From positions 1 through 24,963 of the forward strand of contig QYAI01000266.1 of the NCBI GenBank assembly GCA_003988855.1: DNA of 24,963 bases, given 5' to 3'. How positions within the stretch are numbered: the stretch's first letter is position 1; each line of letters begins with the position of its first letter. The position numbers were made by a program, and so were the translations under genes. The notes under the pieces were generated by a model. That model was given only the letters and a program-made list of their open reading frames with translations, had not been told where the DNA came from and made no database searches. Below are positions 8,869-20,270 of the stretch, piece after piece. Origin of the DNA: Arachnopeziza araneosa. Taxonomy: Eukaryota > Ascomycota > Leotiomycetes > Helotiales > Arachnopezizaceae.

Positions 8869-10067
8869 TACTTCCAGACCTCGAGATGTGTGGATTTAGG
8901 TCCTGGGATAGCGGAGGGAGCTACCATTCCTGCTAGCTGGTCGACACGGGAGGCGTTCCTGAAGCAGAATCCCAAGCGCACACACTCAGGCTGCAGCAAT
9001 CGAACAAAGGGCAAAACATCTCCTCTCCTCGAGGAGTCTCTGTCTCTGCTGTTCTCTCCCGCGTCCTTGTCAGATGGGCATCACCCCCGATATGCGGCGC
9101 GGGAGGAGAGAGAGGGAGAGAGAGAGAGAGCAGGATGGGATCCCTCCCGCTCGTCACCACGCACCGCAACTAGCTAGCTCCTCATGGGGTTCCCGGGTGT
9201 CCAGGATAAGTGCCTTGATTGAGAAAGGACCTGGGATGTATGTGAAGGGACAACCTGTGCCATGAAAGCTGTCCGAGCTGTCTCGATCTTTATCCTCGCC
9301 CGCCTTCTGGAACACCGGGATCGAACCACAAGACCCCCCTAGAATCCTCCATCCAGCCATGCCAACAAGCACCATCCCGACCGAGATCTCCGCTGCTCTT
9401 TGTTCCCGTGTCAACATCGGTCTGCATTCTTCCCAAGTATCCCACACGTCGTCTGGCCAGCTGGAGACCCAAGAAGAGTATCAGTGCTGTGTTGTGCTGA
9501 TTGGTGGATGAGCAGAGACGGCGGCGTGAAGGGAACAGCATGGCGGCAGCGGGAACAGATGTGAGTGGTCTCGAAGCCGCTCTGGGGTTGTTCGTGTGAG
9601 TGACATGCACTCTAGATCGTGAGAGATGAGATGAGGTTTCTTCCTTGGCACTTCCTTCAATCCATAGACCAAGTTTCATTGCATACATTACACACGCTCT
9701 GTTATCATTAAAGTGCTCATAAAACCAACGTTTAGATAGACTCTGATACACTTATAAGAAGCAAGATTGTTCCATTACTATAACATTACACAGAGCCTGC
9801 TCTCTTACATATACCAGCAAGCCTTCCAGAAGCTTTTGTGATGGTCCGTCTCATCTGGCTAGAACCCTGAGCAAATGACAGTAAATCATAACACCTAACC
9901 ATGCATGTTATAACCCTTCCAGTTCCTTGCCCCCGTTCCTTTCCTCCTTTTCCAACAATGCTATCCGGATATCTTAACCGTTGAAAATCCCTCGTATATC
10001 TCGCAATATCGGGGCCGTCCCTGTATGCTCTATGCCTTGGGTATCATCTATTCTTTCTTCGACTTGT
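8869..10067. other. Gene-free region with GA-rich tract
   Basis: It holds a GA-rich simple repeat (about 9101-9131) and short unsupported ORFs on both strands with no recognisable protein. The right end presumably includes the 3'UTR of the Zn2Cys6 factor. No RNA gene is supported. Confidence 0.45.
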
Positions 10068-12054
10068 TCACCACCAGACATAAGTTTCTTTGGCTCTCTC
10101 ATCCAAATCTTCTTCTCGTTTGCCTCTTGTCCCGCATCGTAATGTTGCTTCTCTGCGCTGTAAATCAAAAAGAATCTCTTTGACCATGACCCTCTTATCT
10201 TCTCCAGGAAGTTGCAATGCATTTCTGCCAAACGGGCCATCCCACTCCGGCAGATCTTCTTCTTCGACTTCCATAATCCATTGCCCTACCTTGCCACAGA
10301 GAAGGCTATCCCACATACCTTCTCTCCGAGGGCTGCTTGTCAACAAGTCGATTGCCTCTCTTCGTATCTTCCGATTCCGACATTTGGTTGCGGCCACAAA
10401 TAGAGGCGGAACGATGCCGAGATCCAGAGCAAATGAAGCTTTGATGTGCAAGAAGTCTTCCTCTCGATACCCAGCTCCCGGAGTATGATGCTTGTGCTTA
10501 CAGCTCACCAGATTTCCACATCTAGCTTGCGCGAGACTCAATTCTTCATCGACAACTACTTCCTTCGCCAGTTCGACAATCTCTTTGAACTCCCTGGTGA
10601 ATTTCTCGAAATCCATTTCTGACGTGTTAAAACCCATGACGAAAAGGATACTTGTCATGACGTGCGTCATCTTTAGGACATTGATGCCGGCGCGCTCGGT
10701 ATTGGTAACGCCAGGTCTGCGACGGGATTCGAGGAGTGGCTCATACGCGTTGTGCCATTGCTGGAGTTGCATACCAAAACCATCACCGGATGACTTCACA
10801 GATTTAGGGAGGATATTATTAGGTCCGTGGTGATAAGAGGAAAGAAGCTCATTGAAACGCATTATACGTTCGCACAGCGAGTCAAGCGATTCGCGAGCTT
10901 GTTTGGAAGTCGAGAAGACTTCAGGTATGTGGGCTTCAATGGAAGCCGTAGACGCAGCTTCGTCGGTAGGGGATGAAGGAGAAACGGGTGAGGAGGGGTC
11001 GCTCTGGCGGGCTGGAGGGGACAGTCGAATTATATAGGGTTCTGGGAAATGGAAAGCCATATCATACGATTTGGCCTGTATTGCGAGACGCGTGAACATC
11101 TGAACTAGTTCATCTTCCGCTGTATCTTCCTTGCGCGGGATCAGAGGTTGCTGAGAATCCTCTCGTCGCTCGTGGAGGAAGCTCAGGCCTGCTTGGATTT
11201 GTCCAATGGCAGCTTTATGGTCACCAGTAAAGGATTGAAAACAAGTGAACAGGACGATAGATGTCAGGATCGTTCGACGAGATCGTGATTCCTTGTTTTC
11301 CAAGGACTCTCGCATTCTAGTAATGGCCTTGCCGTATTGTTGCAGCGCGAATTGATAATGATTTGGCGCCGTATCGTTTCCATTGCTGGAGGGTGAACTT
11401 GGAGGAGATTCGGCCGCCTTCTCCAAGGTCTTATACAAAGCGCCCAACGCAACGACGGCATGGCGGATGGATGCTTCAGAATGACTTTCTTGTAGGACAC
11501 TCCTAGTCCAGAACTCTGAATCGAAGAATCCCGACAATTCATTGGCTGTATGTGTTCGGAAGACTTGGAAATATTGCATCTCCTGTGGGTTAAACGAAAA
11601 TCCGCCTGGTCGATATATCGTTGGACTTAGATCAGGAAATTTGACCGCCTTTTTCTTCTTCTTGTCTCCGTCGCCTTTTACTAAGTTGAAGCATCTTGCG
11701 GTGGATGTTCGAGATTGGATCAACGTGTTGTCTGAGGCAGAGGACGAATCCGATAAGTTCGCACTGGTATCGAGTTGCTGTTTCGGCGCAATGGGAAGAG
11801 GGCGGTCTCCCGCTCTCTTGGGGGCCGGATACCCATCACACACTTTGCCTGCTCGAACACACTTGGAGCAGGCAGGTCTTTCTTCTCCACATTTCACCCT
11901 CCTCAGCCTGCAGACATCAAGTCAGCGACTGGGCAATGATATTCAGCCGCAGATCGGGAACTTACTTGCAGTTGTTGCAGCCGGTCTTCACCTTCGGCCT
12001 GCTTGCTCTCGTTTGTCGCGGGATTGGTCTGGTCTCGCTCTCTCGATCCATCAT
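10068..12054 (-). CDS. Zn2Cys6 fungal transcription factor
   Basis: This is a nuclear DNA-binding regulator of the Gal4-type binuclear zinc-cluster class; its target genes are unknown. Two exons on the minus strand, 12054-11966 and 11907-10068, give 642 residues. The 58-nt intron (GTAAGT to CTGCAG) splits the lysine codon inside the zinc cluster. The cluster is CX2CX6CX6CX2CX6C with Cys26, 29, 36, 43, 46 and 53 and the usual basic run KLRRVK. A Ser-rich linker follows, with a basic KKKKKAVKFP segment that may be a nuclear signal. From about residue 120 the region with FQVFRTHTANELSGFFDSEF and ASIRHAVVALGALYKTL has the look of the fungal-specific transcription factor domain 2 (DUF3468-like) family. 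ATG 12054 is followed at once by a second in-frame ATG at 12051, so the start may be either. The gene is intact and no pathway neighbour points to a role. Confidence 0.93.
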
Positions 12055-15000
12055 GATATCTAAACCGAGCCGTCCGGATGCATCGCTCATTGGCCGTCCG
12101 GATGCAGTGTCAGATGGTCGTTTGTCTGCTCGGGCACAAAAGCGTCAGTTTAAATGGCATGGACTTGACTCGATGCTATGAAAGCCGCAAGACTCCAGAA
12201 ATGGCGCGCAGAGGATGGAGAAAGACCGACTCGCAATGCGCCGACTGGGTCGCACAGCACAGATGCGAAGGTCTGGGAAATGAGGACTGAACAACAACCT
12301 CGGGATGTGGGTATGACGATCTCTCGAGGCCCTTGTTGGTGGGTACGAGGAAAGGAAAGGGATTCGCGATGAGAAGGAAGCTTACCAACTGTGCTACTCC
12401 TGGGCTCCCTTCCTCCTTACACCTGCCCTCTTCGCGGCGGAATATAAATCAGAGCACAGTGCAATCAATGCTCCAGCCACTAAAGTGCTCCAGCCGAGTC
12501 GGCGCAAGCCACCGTTCGATGGTGACGGCGAATACCTCTCGTAACTCCGTAGAACGGCACACAGTCGGATGGGGGACTGGACTGCGACTCTGGTAGGCTC
12601 TCCGAGACACTAATTGATCAGCAAGTTCTCTGACTTGGCGGCGTTGTCTGATATGGCGAGCGACCGGTGGTGGGACGGAGCTATGCTGCTGCTGCTGCTG
12701 CTGCTGGTGCTGCTGGATGTGTACAAGACTTGTGCCGAGATGGCCAGATGTAAGCACACAGAGGAACCATCTGGCGGGGTAGCATCACGTTCTTATGGTG
12801 CTCGCGATCCACGAGTCACAGCAGAGTCTTGGTCTATCATTAGTCCAAACCGAGAGGCAGCATACAAGTCGCCTTCACAGCCCTGTTTGGCTGCAGCGTC
12901 ATCTGGCGGGAGGATCGCTAAACGACTGAGGTTCTGCTTCTGGGACTGGTAGGGCTGAGGCGATCCCGATGGAGCCTGAACACAATCACCCTAAGGCTGA
13001 CGGGTTTGGAGTCGCTGCCTTCTCTCATGACCCGGGATGCGGACTGTGGCAGAGCGATCCGACCTTGGACATGCACAGCGCCCGTCCTTTCGTCGTCTGA
13101 TTTGCACATGAGTATACCAGTAGTGGGCGAAAGGGGGTACCCATCAGGGGCATTCGGTGTTGCCAGCCACTTCGCCGCAGAGGGCCAATGACGGCCGCAC
13201 AGGACTCTCCCCCACGTTGCCCTCCTCAACAGGGCGGAAAGAAGGTTGAGCCGACGGCGTTCCCTCAGAGATTCATCGCGCCGTCACGTCGACATGTCGC
13301 TATTCACAACACAGCCCAGAAGGCATGGATTCGAGATTCAGAACCCCTTGAAAGAGCGCTCGGTGACGGCCGTAGAATGTAACATGTTGCTCGTAACCCT
13401 CCCGCTCACGAAGAGCTCGAAAAGAGGCCATTCACAGTGAAGCATTTTGAGATGTGGCGGTGTGGCTCATGCCAGTGGCACCGTGTTGTGATTGGAACGC
13501 GCCCGACGCCGACTGCAGCCATGAAAGCCGAGGTCTATGCAACCACTGCGCATTATTGTGGCTCAACCGTCAAGACATTCAACCGACATCACTGGCTGAG
13601 GCTGATGATGCGGACGAGCCTCTTATCCTCAGTCCATTTCTCTGGAGACTGTCCTTCTCTCAGGTGATCAGTCTGCGTTGCTATTGGAGAATGTTGATCT
13701 GACAGTGGCTGATTTGATTTCCCCTCCGACATATCTCTGACAACCTCCGTCTTTCCCTGTGGCTGTGATTGTGTCTCTACCATTCTTTCTTTTCCATGGT
13801 TGAGAGGGACTGCTTGACTTGTGCTATTTATTATTACATTATTTCGCAACCTCCAAGATCAATGGTATCCTAGCGAGCGGCCCTGCTTCCATCAAGGCCA
13901 ATCCAAGGCAATATGTCTGGAAAACCCATCTCGCAGCTAGTCTCCCTCTTTGTATATATTCGCGAGCATTTCTCAAGGTTACGCCTGCTGGAAAGAATAT
14001 CTTCTTCATTTCACTTCGGAATCCATGTCTCCACAGCTCACGAATCAAACTTTTCTTCCGAGTCGTTCTGTTCCCCGAAACAATTCTCTCCTAGTTCTAC
14101 ACTGCTGTGCATCTGTGCATCTGTGCATGCCATGTCAGGTGAGATGAGGAGGAGAAAGTCGACCGTCTTCCTTGCCATCAAGCTTTAGTCAAGTCTTGCC
14201 TTTTCCCAGGCTCCGGGATGATCAGAGATCGAGAGGTCTGGGGGTGCCGGCCCTTAACTTTCAGAACGGTAATCTCGTGCTCACCCCGTTCCTTGGGTAT
14301 TTTCCGTGTCAATGGCGCAAAGCGCATTGGTAAGGTTAGGGTATGGAGAGAACCCGAATGACGAACCCGAACGTCCCACGTAGGAAGGGCGGGTTTCGTC
14401 GCCCACAATTTTTTTATTTGAAAAGTCAACTTGAGCAAGTTCTGCTCCATGGAAAGGATTCGGAGACGATGACAGATGTAGTGGTAATACCGACAACCCA
14501 ATTATCCATTTCTTCCAGCCCAACCTTACGCACGACTCGCCGGATGGAGAGCCATAGGATGAGATGCCACGCAACGTACAACCCACGACTCAGGCAACCA
14601 TCTCGGTGGACAGGTCTGTCGCATCGACGATTCGCAAGCCACACCTATATCAGGTATCGGTATATTTGATTCATCCTCCCGACCCGAGTTGGCTCCTTTC
14701 TCGCGTGAAGTTATGAGACCAAAGGCGTGGAAGGTTCCGAGCCCAACTCGTTACATACATCAAAAAGCAAAAGGACTTGATTCTTCCACAAGATGACAAA
14801 TTGACCAGCGTAGATTTACAGTTCAAGCTCACCCGACCAGTCTTCATGTGGAGGCGCCAGGGTTTTGGTTCCAAGCCATCCGATCTGGCGAAACATTACT
14901 CGGAGAGTCCTCAAATCTATCGAGATCTAGATTAATCACGTGGCGGAGAGTCGTGGGCCGTCATGATTCCCCTGCATCGCAGATGGAGATTTCTTCTCAA

Positions 15001-15844
15001 ACGCCGTCCCAGGAGGCAGAATGAGGCCAGGTCAAGGGAAGCTCAAAAGTCGAATGATACCGATCATCGATCATGGTTCATCCTACGTCGCTCGTGGCCA
15101 GATGGCCGTCCCTGGAACTACTTCTCGGTGCCTGTGCCAGGAGTGGTGCAGGCTGGTCGCTGGATCTCCTCGATGCCTTTGATCATGAGTATGGCATTGT
15201 GTTGTTGCTTACCCCCGAACTCGGGAGACGCAGCGGTCGGCCAATCGCATCACCCGCTGCACGCAATCGCGCCCTCGTCCACACTCGCGAGGATTTCCCA
15301 ACTCGGCCACAGTGTCTCCCACCTCAACCACCTCCTTCTCCCCACCGAGCCACCCAGCTGTTCAATTATAGCTATGACCCAAGAGAAGCGGTATTCTTTG
15401 CGATATAGGGATGGCAAGACCCGCATCCCCCACCTGGCATCTCCCTTCGGCATTGGACGCCTGTCTGGGGTGGGACCCTCCATCCATTGATCGATGAATC
15501 CATCAAACTCGACTGTCGGTACCTCAGCATCGATATAAATGCTGAGATCCTCGCTCTGATCTCATCGACGGACCAGGTGCTGACGGAGATGTTTTCCGCT
15601 CGCCTGCTGCTTCAACTTTCCAAGAGAAAAGAAGAATAATCGCTCTCTTCTTCCCTCCCAGCGTCGGATCACTCTTCTCACTCAGGCCCTTCTTTCTCCC
15701 CACCACACTTTTCTTTTTTAGAAGATCGATCGATCAATCGAACCTGCTTCTTCCCCTAGATATCTGATGAGAATCCCTTCTCGGAAAATATCCCTCACTT
15801 CTTTCCCATCGACAACCCCAAGATCAAGGGAGTGGGAAGTGAAC
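12055..15844. other. Long gene-poor region (3.8 kb)
   Basis: No ORF here has convincing protein composition on either strand; the longest (14963-15490, +) is Arg/Pro/Ser-mixed without family character. It includes a (GCT)n microsatellite near 12684. A pyrimidine-rich stretch at about 15590-15760 with GATCGATCGATC at 15724-15735 probably belongs to the promoter or leader of the gene at 15845. The remainder is likely promoter of the divergent transcription factor gene, or non-coding transcript; I cannot tell. Confidence 0.45.
12683..12716. repeat. (GCT)n microsatellite
   Basis: About ten GCT units occur with one GGT interruption. On the minus strand it would code a poly-Gln run in a short ORF (12757-12449) that I do not regard as a gene. 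Confidence 0.8.
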
Positions 15845-16774
15845 ATGTCTGGGGGCAGCAGTAGCGGATCGAGCAACACCACGTGCAGCAAAGGTCACGT
15901 TCACCCGCCCTGGAACACGAATGGAGTCTTGAGGATAGAGAAATGCGAATCCGTGTGCGGGTTTTGTCACAAGGAGACCAAGACAGCTGCGAATCTGAGG
16001 AAGGTGGGTGATGGCCGTTTGGTGGAAGACAGTCAGCTGATCCACCATCTAGCATGTCGCGATCCATGTCAAGAATGAAGGTTTAAATCTGACCGTTGCA
16101 GAGGGCTCAAGTGGGAGAGGGAGATTGTGAGTATTTCATCTCACTTAGATGAGTATATCTAATGCTGTTGCAGAGAAATGCCTTCCCGTGGAAGCAGCTC
16201 CCGCGTCTCTACACCACACCATTCTGACGAAGACGCACCCTCGCCTGGACCATCTTACAGCCGCACTCTCCATCCTACACGAGAAAGCTTCTCTCCCTCT
16301 GCAGTCCTGATGTCCATGGCCTCAACTCCACAGTCAAATTCATCCTCATCCTCCATCTCGGCCCCGCCCTACACCTACGCTACCAGCACCGCTCCTCCCT
16401 CGACCAGCTACCTCACCCCACACACCGTCTCCGCCTCCATGACTTCGCATTACTCCATGACCGCGCCCTCATCTCTCCGCCCTCTCCGCCACCATAACCT
16501 CCCAACCAAATCAGCCTGGACGCCGATCCCATCTTCGGAAGGCTTCCGCATCCTCGACTATTGCAAAGCGCTGTCAAATAGTGACTCGGAGGACCGTGTC
16601 CCTTGTTACAACCGCGAAACCCTCTTTGATGAGGAGTGGCAGACTCACATGAAGGATGTGCATGGTGTGTACCTCCTCTGGCCCGAGACATGGATGCGCA
16701 GGATCGAAGTCTTGGATCTCGACGCTTTTGGTGGGGATATTGGCGCGTGTAATGATGTTATCATGGACTCGTGA
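15845..16774 (+). CDS. Ser-rich hypothetical protein with N-terminal Cys cluster
   Basis: I do not recognise the function. Exons 15845-16007, 16102-16126 and 16174-16774 join in frame to 262 residues. The middle exon is only 25 nt. Both introns (94 and 47 nt) have clear branch sites (CTGAC, CTAAT) and TTGCAG acceptors. The first donor must be the GTGATG at 16008; the overlapping GTGGGT at 16004 would put a stop at the last junction. Cys14, Cys34, Cys38 and Cys41 with nearby His18, His20 and His42 could bind a metal. Residues about 65-155 are Ser/Thr/Pro-rich and probably disordered. The C-terminal part (about 165-262) is more folded-looking, with ETLFDEEWQTHMKDVHGVYL and LLWPETWMRRIEVLDLDAFG. 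An in-frame ATG at 15767 would add 26 residues; 15845 has the better coding look. Retention of intron 1 would truncate at 16078. Confidence 0.72.
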
Positions 16775-17192
16775 GGAGATTGCTGCGTGGAAGTTAATCG
16801 TTGACGAAGAAAAGCATAGTGGCTCAGCTGGTTCTGGAAAGATTCGATTTCGACTTAGCGGCATGTATACCCGGGCTGTATTATTATATACGCATTGCGA
16901 TTCACAACGGGAGGTCGGAGACAAGAATAGATCACAATTCCACGGTCTTGGATTGGAAACAGGCGTGCAAGCGGCATTGGAAATGGCAGTGCTTAGACTC
17001 GGTTCGGATAATATTCTTAATATTGTCTTTTGATCTATCGGCTAGAAAATTAATAATTCTGTTCGATTGTAAGTTTGACTTGGTACGAATGTTCTCGAGG
17101 TCGGTTTCTTGCCTCGATCTTTTTCTCTATTCCTCCCTGTTTACATTTTGTTTCCTAACGACCCCAAAATCTGGCGCTGATCACATTCTCGC
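16775..17192. other. Convergent intergenic region
   Basis: This lies between two converging genes and presumably carries both 3'UTRs. The short ORFs here overlap the upstream gene in other frames and have no support. Confidence 0.45.
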
Positions 17193-17651
17193 TCATCCCT
17201 TCTCGTCTCTCTCTACTCGTGGATTACCTCCCGTCATCGCAGCACTTCCGTCGCCATCGCCATCAGCAACAGCAACAGCCCGTCCCCTGACCACCAGCAC
17301 AACACCCTCGCTCTCCCTTTTCATCTCAGCAATTCCCATCCCCATCACACCTTCACCCTCATCCTCACCTCGCACCGACCGCTCCTGCCCATCCACCGCT
17401 TCCGCCCATCCCACACTGCCTCTCGGCTTCACCCTCGACACATACGTCGCCGTGCCCGTTCCCGCCTCTCCGTTACCATCCACATCATCCGTCGCTCCCC
17501 TGCTGTTCGGTGCTAGATCCCGCCTGGCGAGATGCGCCGCGGCTGCTGTGCGGACGTGCATGTGCCCCGTCGTCGTTGTTATCTGCTGCGCGAACTGGAT
17601 CTGTGCCCACAAGGGCGGGTCCTGGGATGGCTCTTGCGGTGCTGAGGACAT
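17193..17651 (-). CDS. Small hypothetical protein, 152 residues
   Basis: Not recognised. The open frame runs further up to 17840. I chose ATG 17651 because the sequence before it is a CA-rich, A-rich leader typical of fungal 5'UTRs and the upstream codons read as low-quality peptide. The N-terminal segment WAQIQFAQQITTTTGHMHVR with a following Ala-rich helix is the most protein-like part. From about residue 45 the chain is Gly/Asp/Glu-rich, probably disordered, ending in an AVAVADGDGDG stretch. There is no signal peptide or membrane helix. A GAG|GTGAGG donor-like site lies near residue 95, so the true C-terminus could differ if an intron exists. It converges with the Cys/Ser-rich gene. Moderate confidence that it is a gene, low on its exact end. 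Confidence 0.5.
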   Translation of the reverse strand: MSSAPQEPSQDPPLWAQIQFAQQITTTTGHMHVRTAAAAHLARRDLAPNSRGATDDVDGNGEAGTGTATYVSRVKPRGSVGWAEAVDGQERSVRGEDEGEGVMGMGIAEMKRESEGVVLVVRGRAVAVADGDGDGSAAMTGGNPRVERDEKG

Positions 17652-18395
17652 GGCTTGGTGCTGCTGGGTTTTGGTTTTGATCTGGTTTGGTTTGGATTGG
17701 TGGGTTTTAAGAGGGGAGTAAGGAGAGGTTGTCAACGTGGAGTGGAGGGGAATTTGAGGTGCGTTGCAGATCCGGAGTGGATGTGACATGCAGGACAAAG
17801 GAAGGAAGGGATGTGACGTGACGTTGCTTTGTTCACTCACTTCCCGCTGGCCTGTTTACCTGAGGTGAATCTCACTTGGATCATCAACGAACCCATCTCT
17901 ATAATTTCTCAACTTTCAATTTTATTTTTGGGATAGGTCGTTCTCAATTCCAACTGTCGTCGGTATAACGGCAGCCCTCTCGACGCAGCTCACTGCATTT
18001 GACAAATCCATCCGAGACAGCCGTGCAGCACCAATTCCTTCATTGCGAGAGCATTGCTCTTAATCTGGATGGTGGTTTAATCGAATCACAGTCCAAAATT
18101 GAGGATTATTGCTACTGTGAGAATGGAGATTTAGAGGTGAGGTGGGAATAAATAGTAGATGGACTGACGTCGTTGATCTGCTACTTGCACGGCTTGCTTC
18201 CGGATCTGGTTATCCTTTATCGCATCGCGGCATTTTCTTCAGATCACAACGATAATAGAGAGGAATCTTGCAGTGCGGTTCTTGATAGATTTCTACGTGT
18301 TTTTCCCTGGTTTGTTTGCATGTATCTCTCGTAGCAAAGCCTACATACAAGTACAGATCTATCCATATTTTCCCGCTATAACTCTATTCGCACAA
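17652..18395. other. Intergenic, nothing recognised
   Basis: The left part should be the promoter of the minus-strand gene at 17651 and the right part the 3' end of the minus-strand gene at 19367. No RNA gene, repeat or coding relic is apparent. Confidence 0.45.
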
Positions 18396-19367
18396 TTACC
18401 TCTTCTTCATGACCGCGTCCATCACATCATCCATCATCTTCATAGCCGCATCCATTTGCTTGTTCATATCTTCCGTCTGTTTGTCCATGGCGTTGGAGAA
18501 CGAGCTACCTAATAGATTAGATCCCGTCATGCCTCCTGTTTGCTTGTCCTTGTTTGGCGTGGTGTTGTTGAATGAGCTGCCCAGTATACTAGATCCCTTC
18601 ATCATACCTCCTGTTTGCTTGTTCATGTTTGGCATAGCGTTGTTGAACGAGCTGCCTAGGACACTAGATCCCTTCGTCATGTTTGGCATGGCGTTCTTGA
18701 ACGAGCTACCCAATATGCCAGATCCACTGCTGGTCATATTCATTCGCTTTGGTATCCTCTTCTTTCTGTTTCGCATTTGTTCCTGCATTTTCTTCAAACG
18801 ATCTTGCATCCTCTTAGCAGTATCTTTTGTTTCCGTGTCAGGACCGTTGTTAGCTTTGCCTGGTGCCACAGTAGCTGGAATATCCCCTCCTCTCTTCAGT
18901 ACCCTTTCCAGATCCTGTCCAGGTTTCTTGAACCGGCACTCGACCTTTCCACCTTTGTGCTTCCAGAAAAGCTCACCTGTTTTCCCGTTCTCATCCACAA
19001 TCTTCCAGTCCTCTCCAGGGGGCAACTTCTTCTCAAGTTCAGAGACTCCTGCTCCGGCCTCTAGCATCTCGATGAACTCGCTTGTATATGCATTTCTGAC
19101 TTCTCCTGGGTTCAAAGATTTCTGGGATTGTGCTTGTGGCTGGACCTGTCCACGTGATCTGCGATCAGATGCAGGTTCCGAGGCCGGATATGAGGCAAAC
19201 TTGGAGGCTTGATTTCCCGGCCGTGGGCCTCGAAGAGGTTTTGCCGCTGCTTGGCTTGGTTCCCGTCGAGCTTTTGAGGCTGGTTCTTCTGGCTGTCCTT
19301 GACTGGGTGGTACCTGAGACCCCTGCCATTGCTGACCTGAAGCTTGCGATTGTTGTTGAGAAGGCAT
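18396..19367 (-). CDS. Hypothetical protein with four LGSSF repeats
   Basis: Not recognised. A single exon of 323 residues. Residues 1-85 are Gln/Ser/Pro/Ala-rich and disordered. Residues about 86-170 look folded (NAYTSEFIEMLEAGAGVSEL, GEDWKIVDENGKTGELFWKH, VECRFKKPGQ). A charged Lys/Met/Gln helix, possibly coiled coil, spans about 183-207 and runs into RNRKKRIPKR, a possible nuclear signal. The C-terminal third has four repeats with the core [ILV]LGSSF.N at 219, 237, 262 and 286, mostly followed by AMPN and KQTGGM. The tail is Met/Asp/Lys-rich, amphipathic and ends KKR. No signal peptide is present. The minus-strand ATG at 19367 follows an A-rich leader. The gene is divergent from the GPI-anchored protein gene. 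The ORF length and structured middle argue that it is real. Confidence 0.7.
   Translation of the reverse strand: MPSQQQSQASGQQWQGSQVPPSQGQPEEPASKARREPSQAAAKPLRGPRPGNQASKFASYPASEPASDRRSRGQVQPQAQSQKSLNPGEVRNAYTSEFIEMLEAGAGVSELEKKLPPGEDWKIVDENGKTGELFWKHKGGKVECRFKKPGQDLERVLKRGGDIPATVAPGKANNGPDTETKDTAKRMQDRLKKMQEQMRNRKKRIPKRMNMTSSGSGILGSSFKNAMPNMTKGSSVLGSSFNNAMPNMNKQTGGMMKGSSILGSSFNNTTPNKDKQTGGMTGSNLLGSSFSNAMDKQTEDMNKQMDAAMKMMDDVMDAVMKKR
18480..18740 (-). repeat. Imperfect in-gene repeats coding LGSSF units
   Basis: Four imperfect copies of a unit whose plus strand reads gttgaacgagctgcct (or close) recur at roughly 54-75 nt spacing. The spacing is always a multiple of three, so the reading frame is kept. 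They encode the LGSSF repeats. Confidence 0.75.
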
Positions 19368-20270
19368 TTTTCTTTAACCTTAAGTTTAAGTTCTGTTCAA
19401 TCTGGCGCATAGTTGTGATATTCAATTTCTGCAAAAGTGGATAGTTCCATTTTATGGAGTAAGTTCTTCATATACTCGTAAGGTGGCTATCAGAGGTTAT
19501 TCAGGCTCGTTTGAATCACGCATTCTCCGCGAGCACTCACGACAAGTCTTTGGCGTCAAAAACCATTCATGTTATGTTTCGGAGATGAAGTCCTTCTAGA
19601 AACATTTGGTGGAGATAATCAAATAAGATTGATTCATGAAGGATCCACCCCTTTCCATTCCCATTCTGGAAGGAGCGTAGCATTCACGAGGTGCATGATC
19701 TGACAGGCGCCACAAGCCACAGCCGTCTTCTGTCCTCACTACCAGCCCTACGGTTCCAAATAGCAAGACGTGACGCTTGGGGATACCAGCATAACATTGT
19801 CAAATCAGCAGAAGAAAACGTGACACAATCCCGGGCAAGCTCGTTCCATGAAACCATGTTTCTGCTCGCATGATTCTGGGTGTTCCAGCCAAGTCGTTAC
19901 CATCCCGACTTTGCTGCGCCGCAAGAATAAATTGGACGAACAGGGATTTTCTTCAGGCTCCCATCGAATCTTACATAGCCAAATACCACGCTATACTATA
20001 TATGTGTCTCTGCAATTGGTACTTGATCGAGAGCCGGTCTTGGATCACCAATGCCTTGACCCTTTGACGAATTACGGAGACTTGATAGCTAGGATTTATG
20101 GCTCGTGCCTATGAAACGCGGGAAACTCCCTGACGACCCCCGATCTTGCTATGATTGAGGCTTCATAAAAGATCCTTCTCCCCCACCACTGGCAGGTCAG
20201 CTCAGCTGTTGTCCAGCCATTGAACTCCTTCTTCGCTAAGAGATGGCCACGAGCGCGCCAAGACGATGAG
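19368..20270. promoter_or_regulatory. Divergent promoter region
   Basis: It separates the LGSSF gene (-) from the GPI-protein gene (+). A TATA-like CATAAAAG at 20164-20171 lies about 100 nt before ATG 20271, preceding a CT/CA-rich leader. No other gene is supported; the short ORFs at 19691-20114 have no family look. Confidence 0.45.

Noticed and set aside
9295..9345. tRNA-like T-loop GGTTCGATCCC on the minus strand
   Set aside because: The stem flanking the loop does not pair, and no acceptor, D-arm or anticodon arm can be folded around it.
12449..12757. Poly-Gln ORF on the minus strand
   Set aside because: The Gln run is just the (GCT)n microsatellite; the rest has no structured sequence or start context.
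14963..15490. 175-codon plus-strand ORF
   Set aside because: Arg/Pro/Ser-mixed composition with no domain-like pattern, competing ORFs on both strands, and no intron or promoter logic.
16801..17721. 306-codon plus-strand ORF
   Set aside because: Its second half is antisense to the better-supported minus-strand gene at 17193-17651, and its first half reads an AT-rich intergenic region.
18409..19212. 267-codon plus-strand ORF
   Set aside because: Antisense shadow of the LGSSF-repeat gene; its hydrophobic composition results from reading Lys/Gln/Asn-rich codons in reverse.
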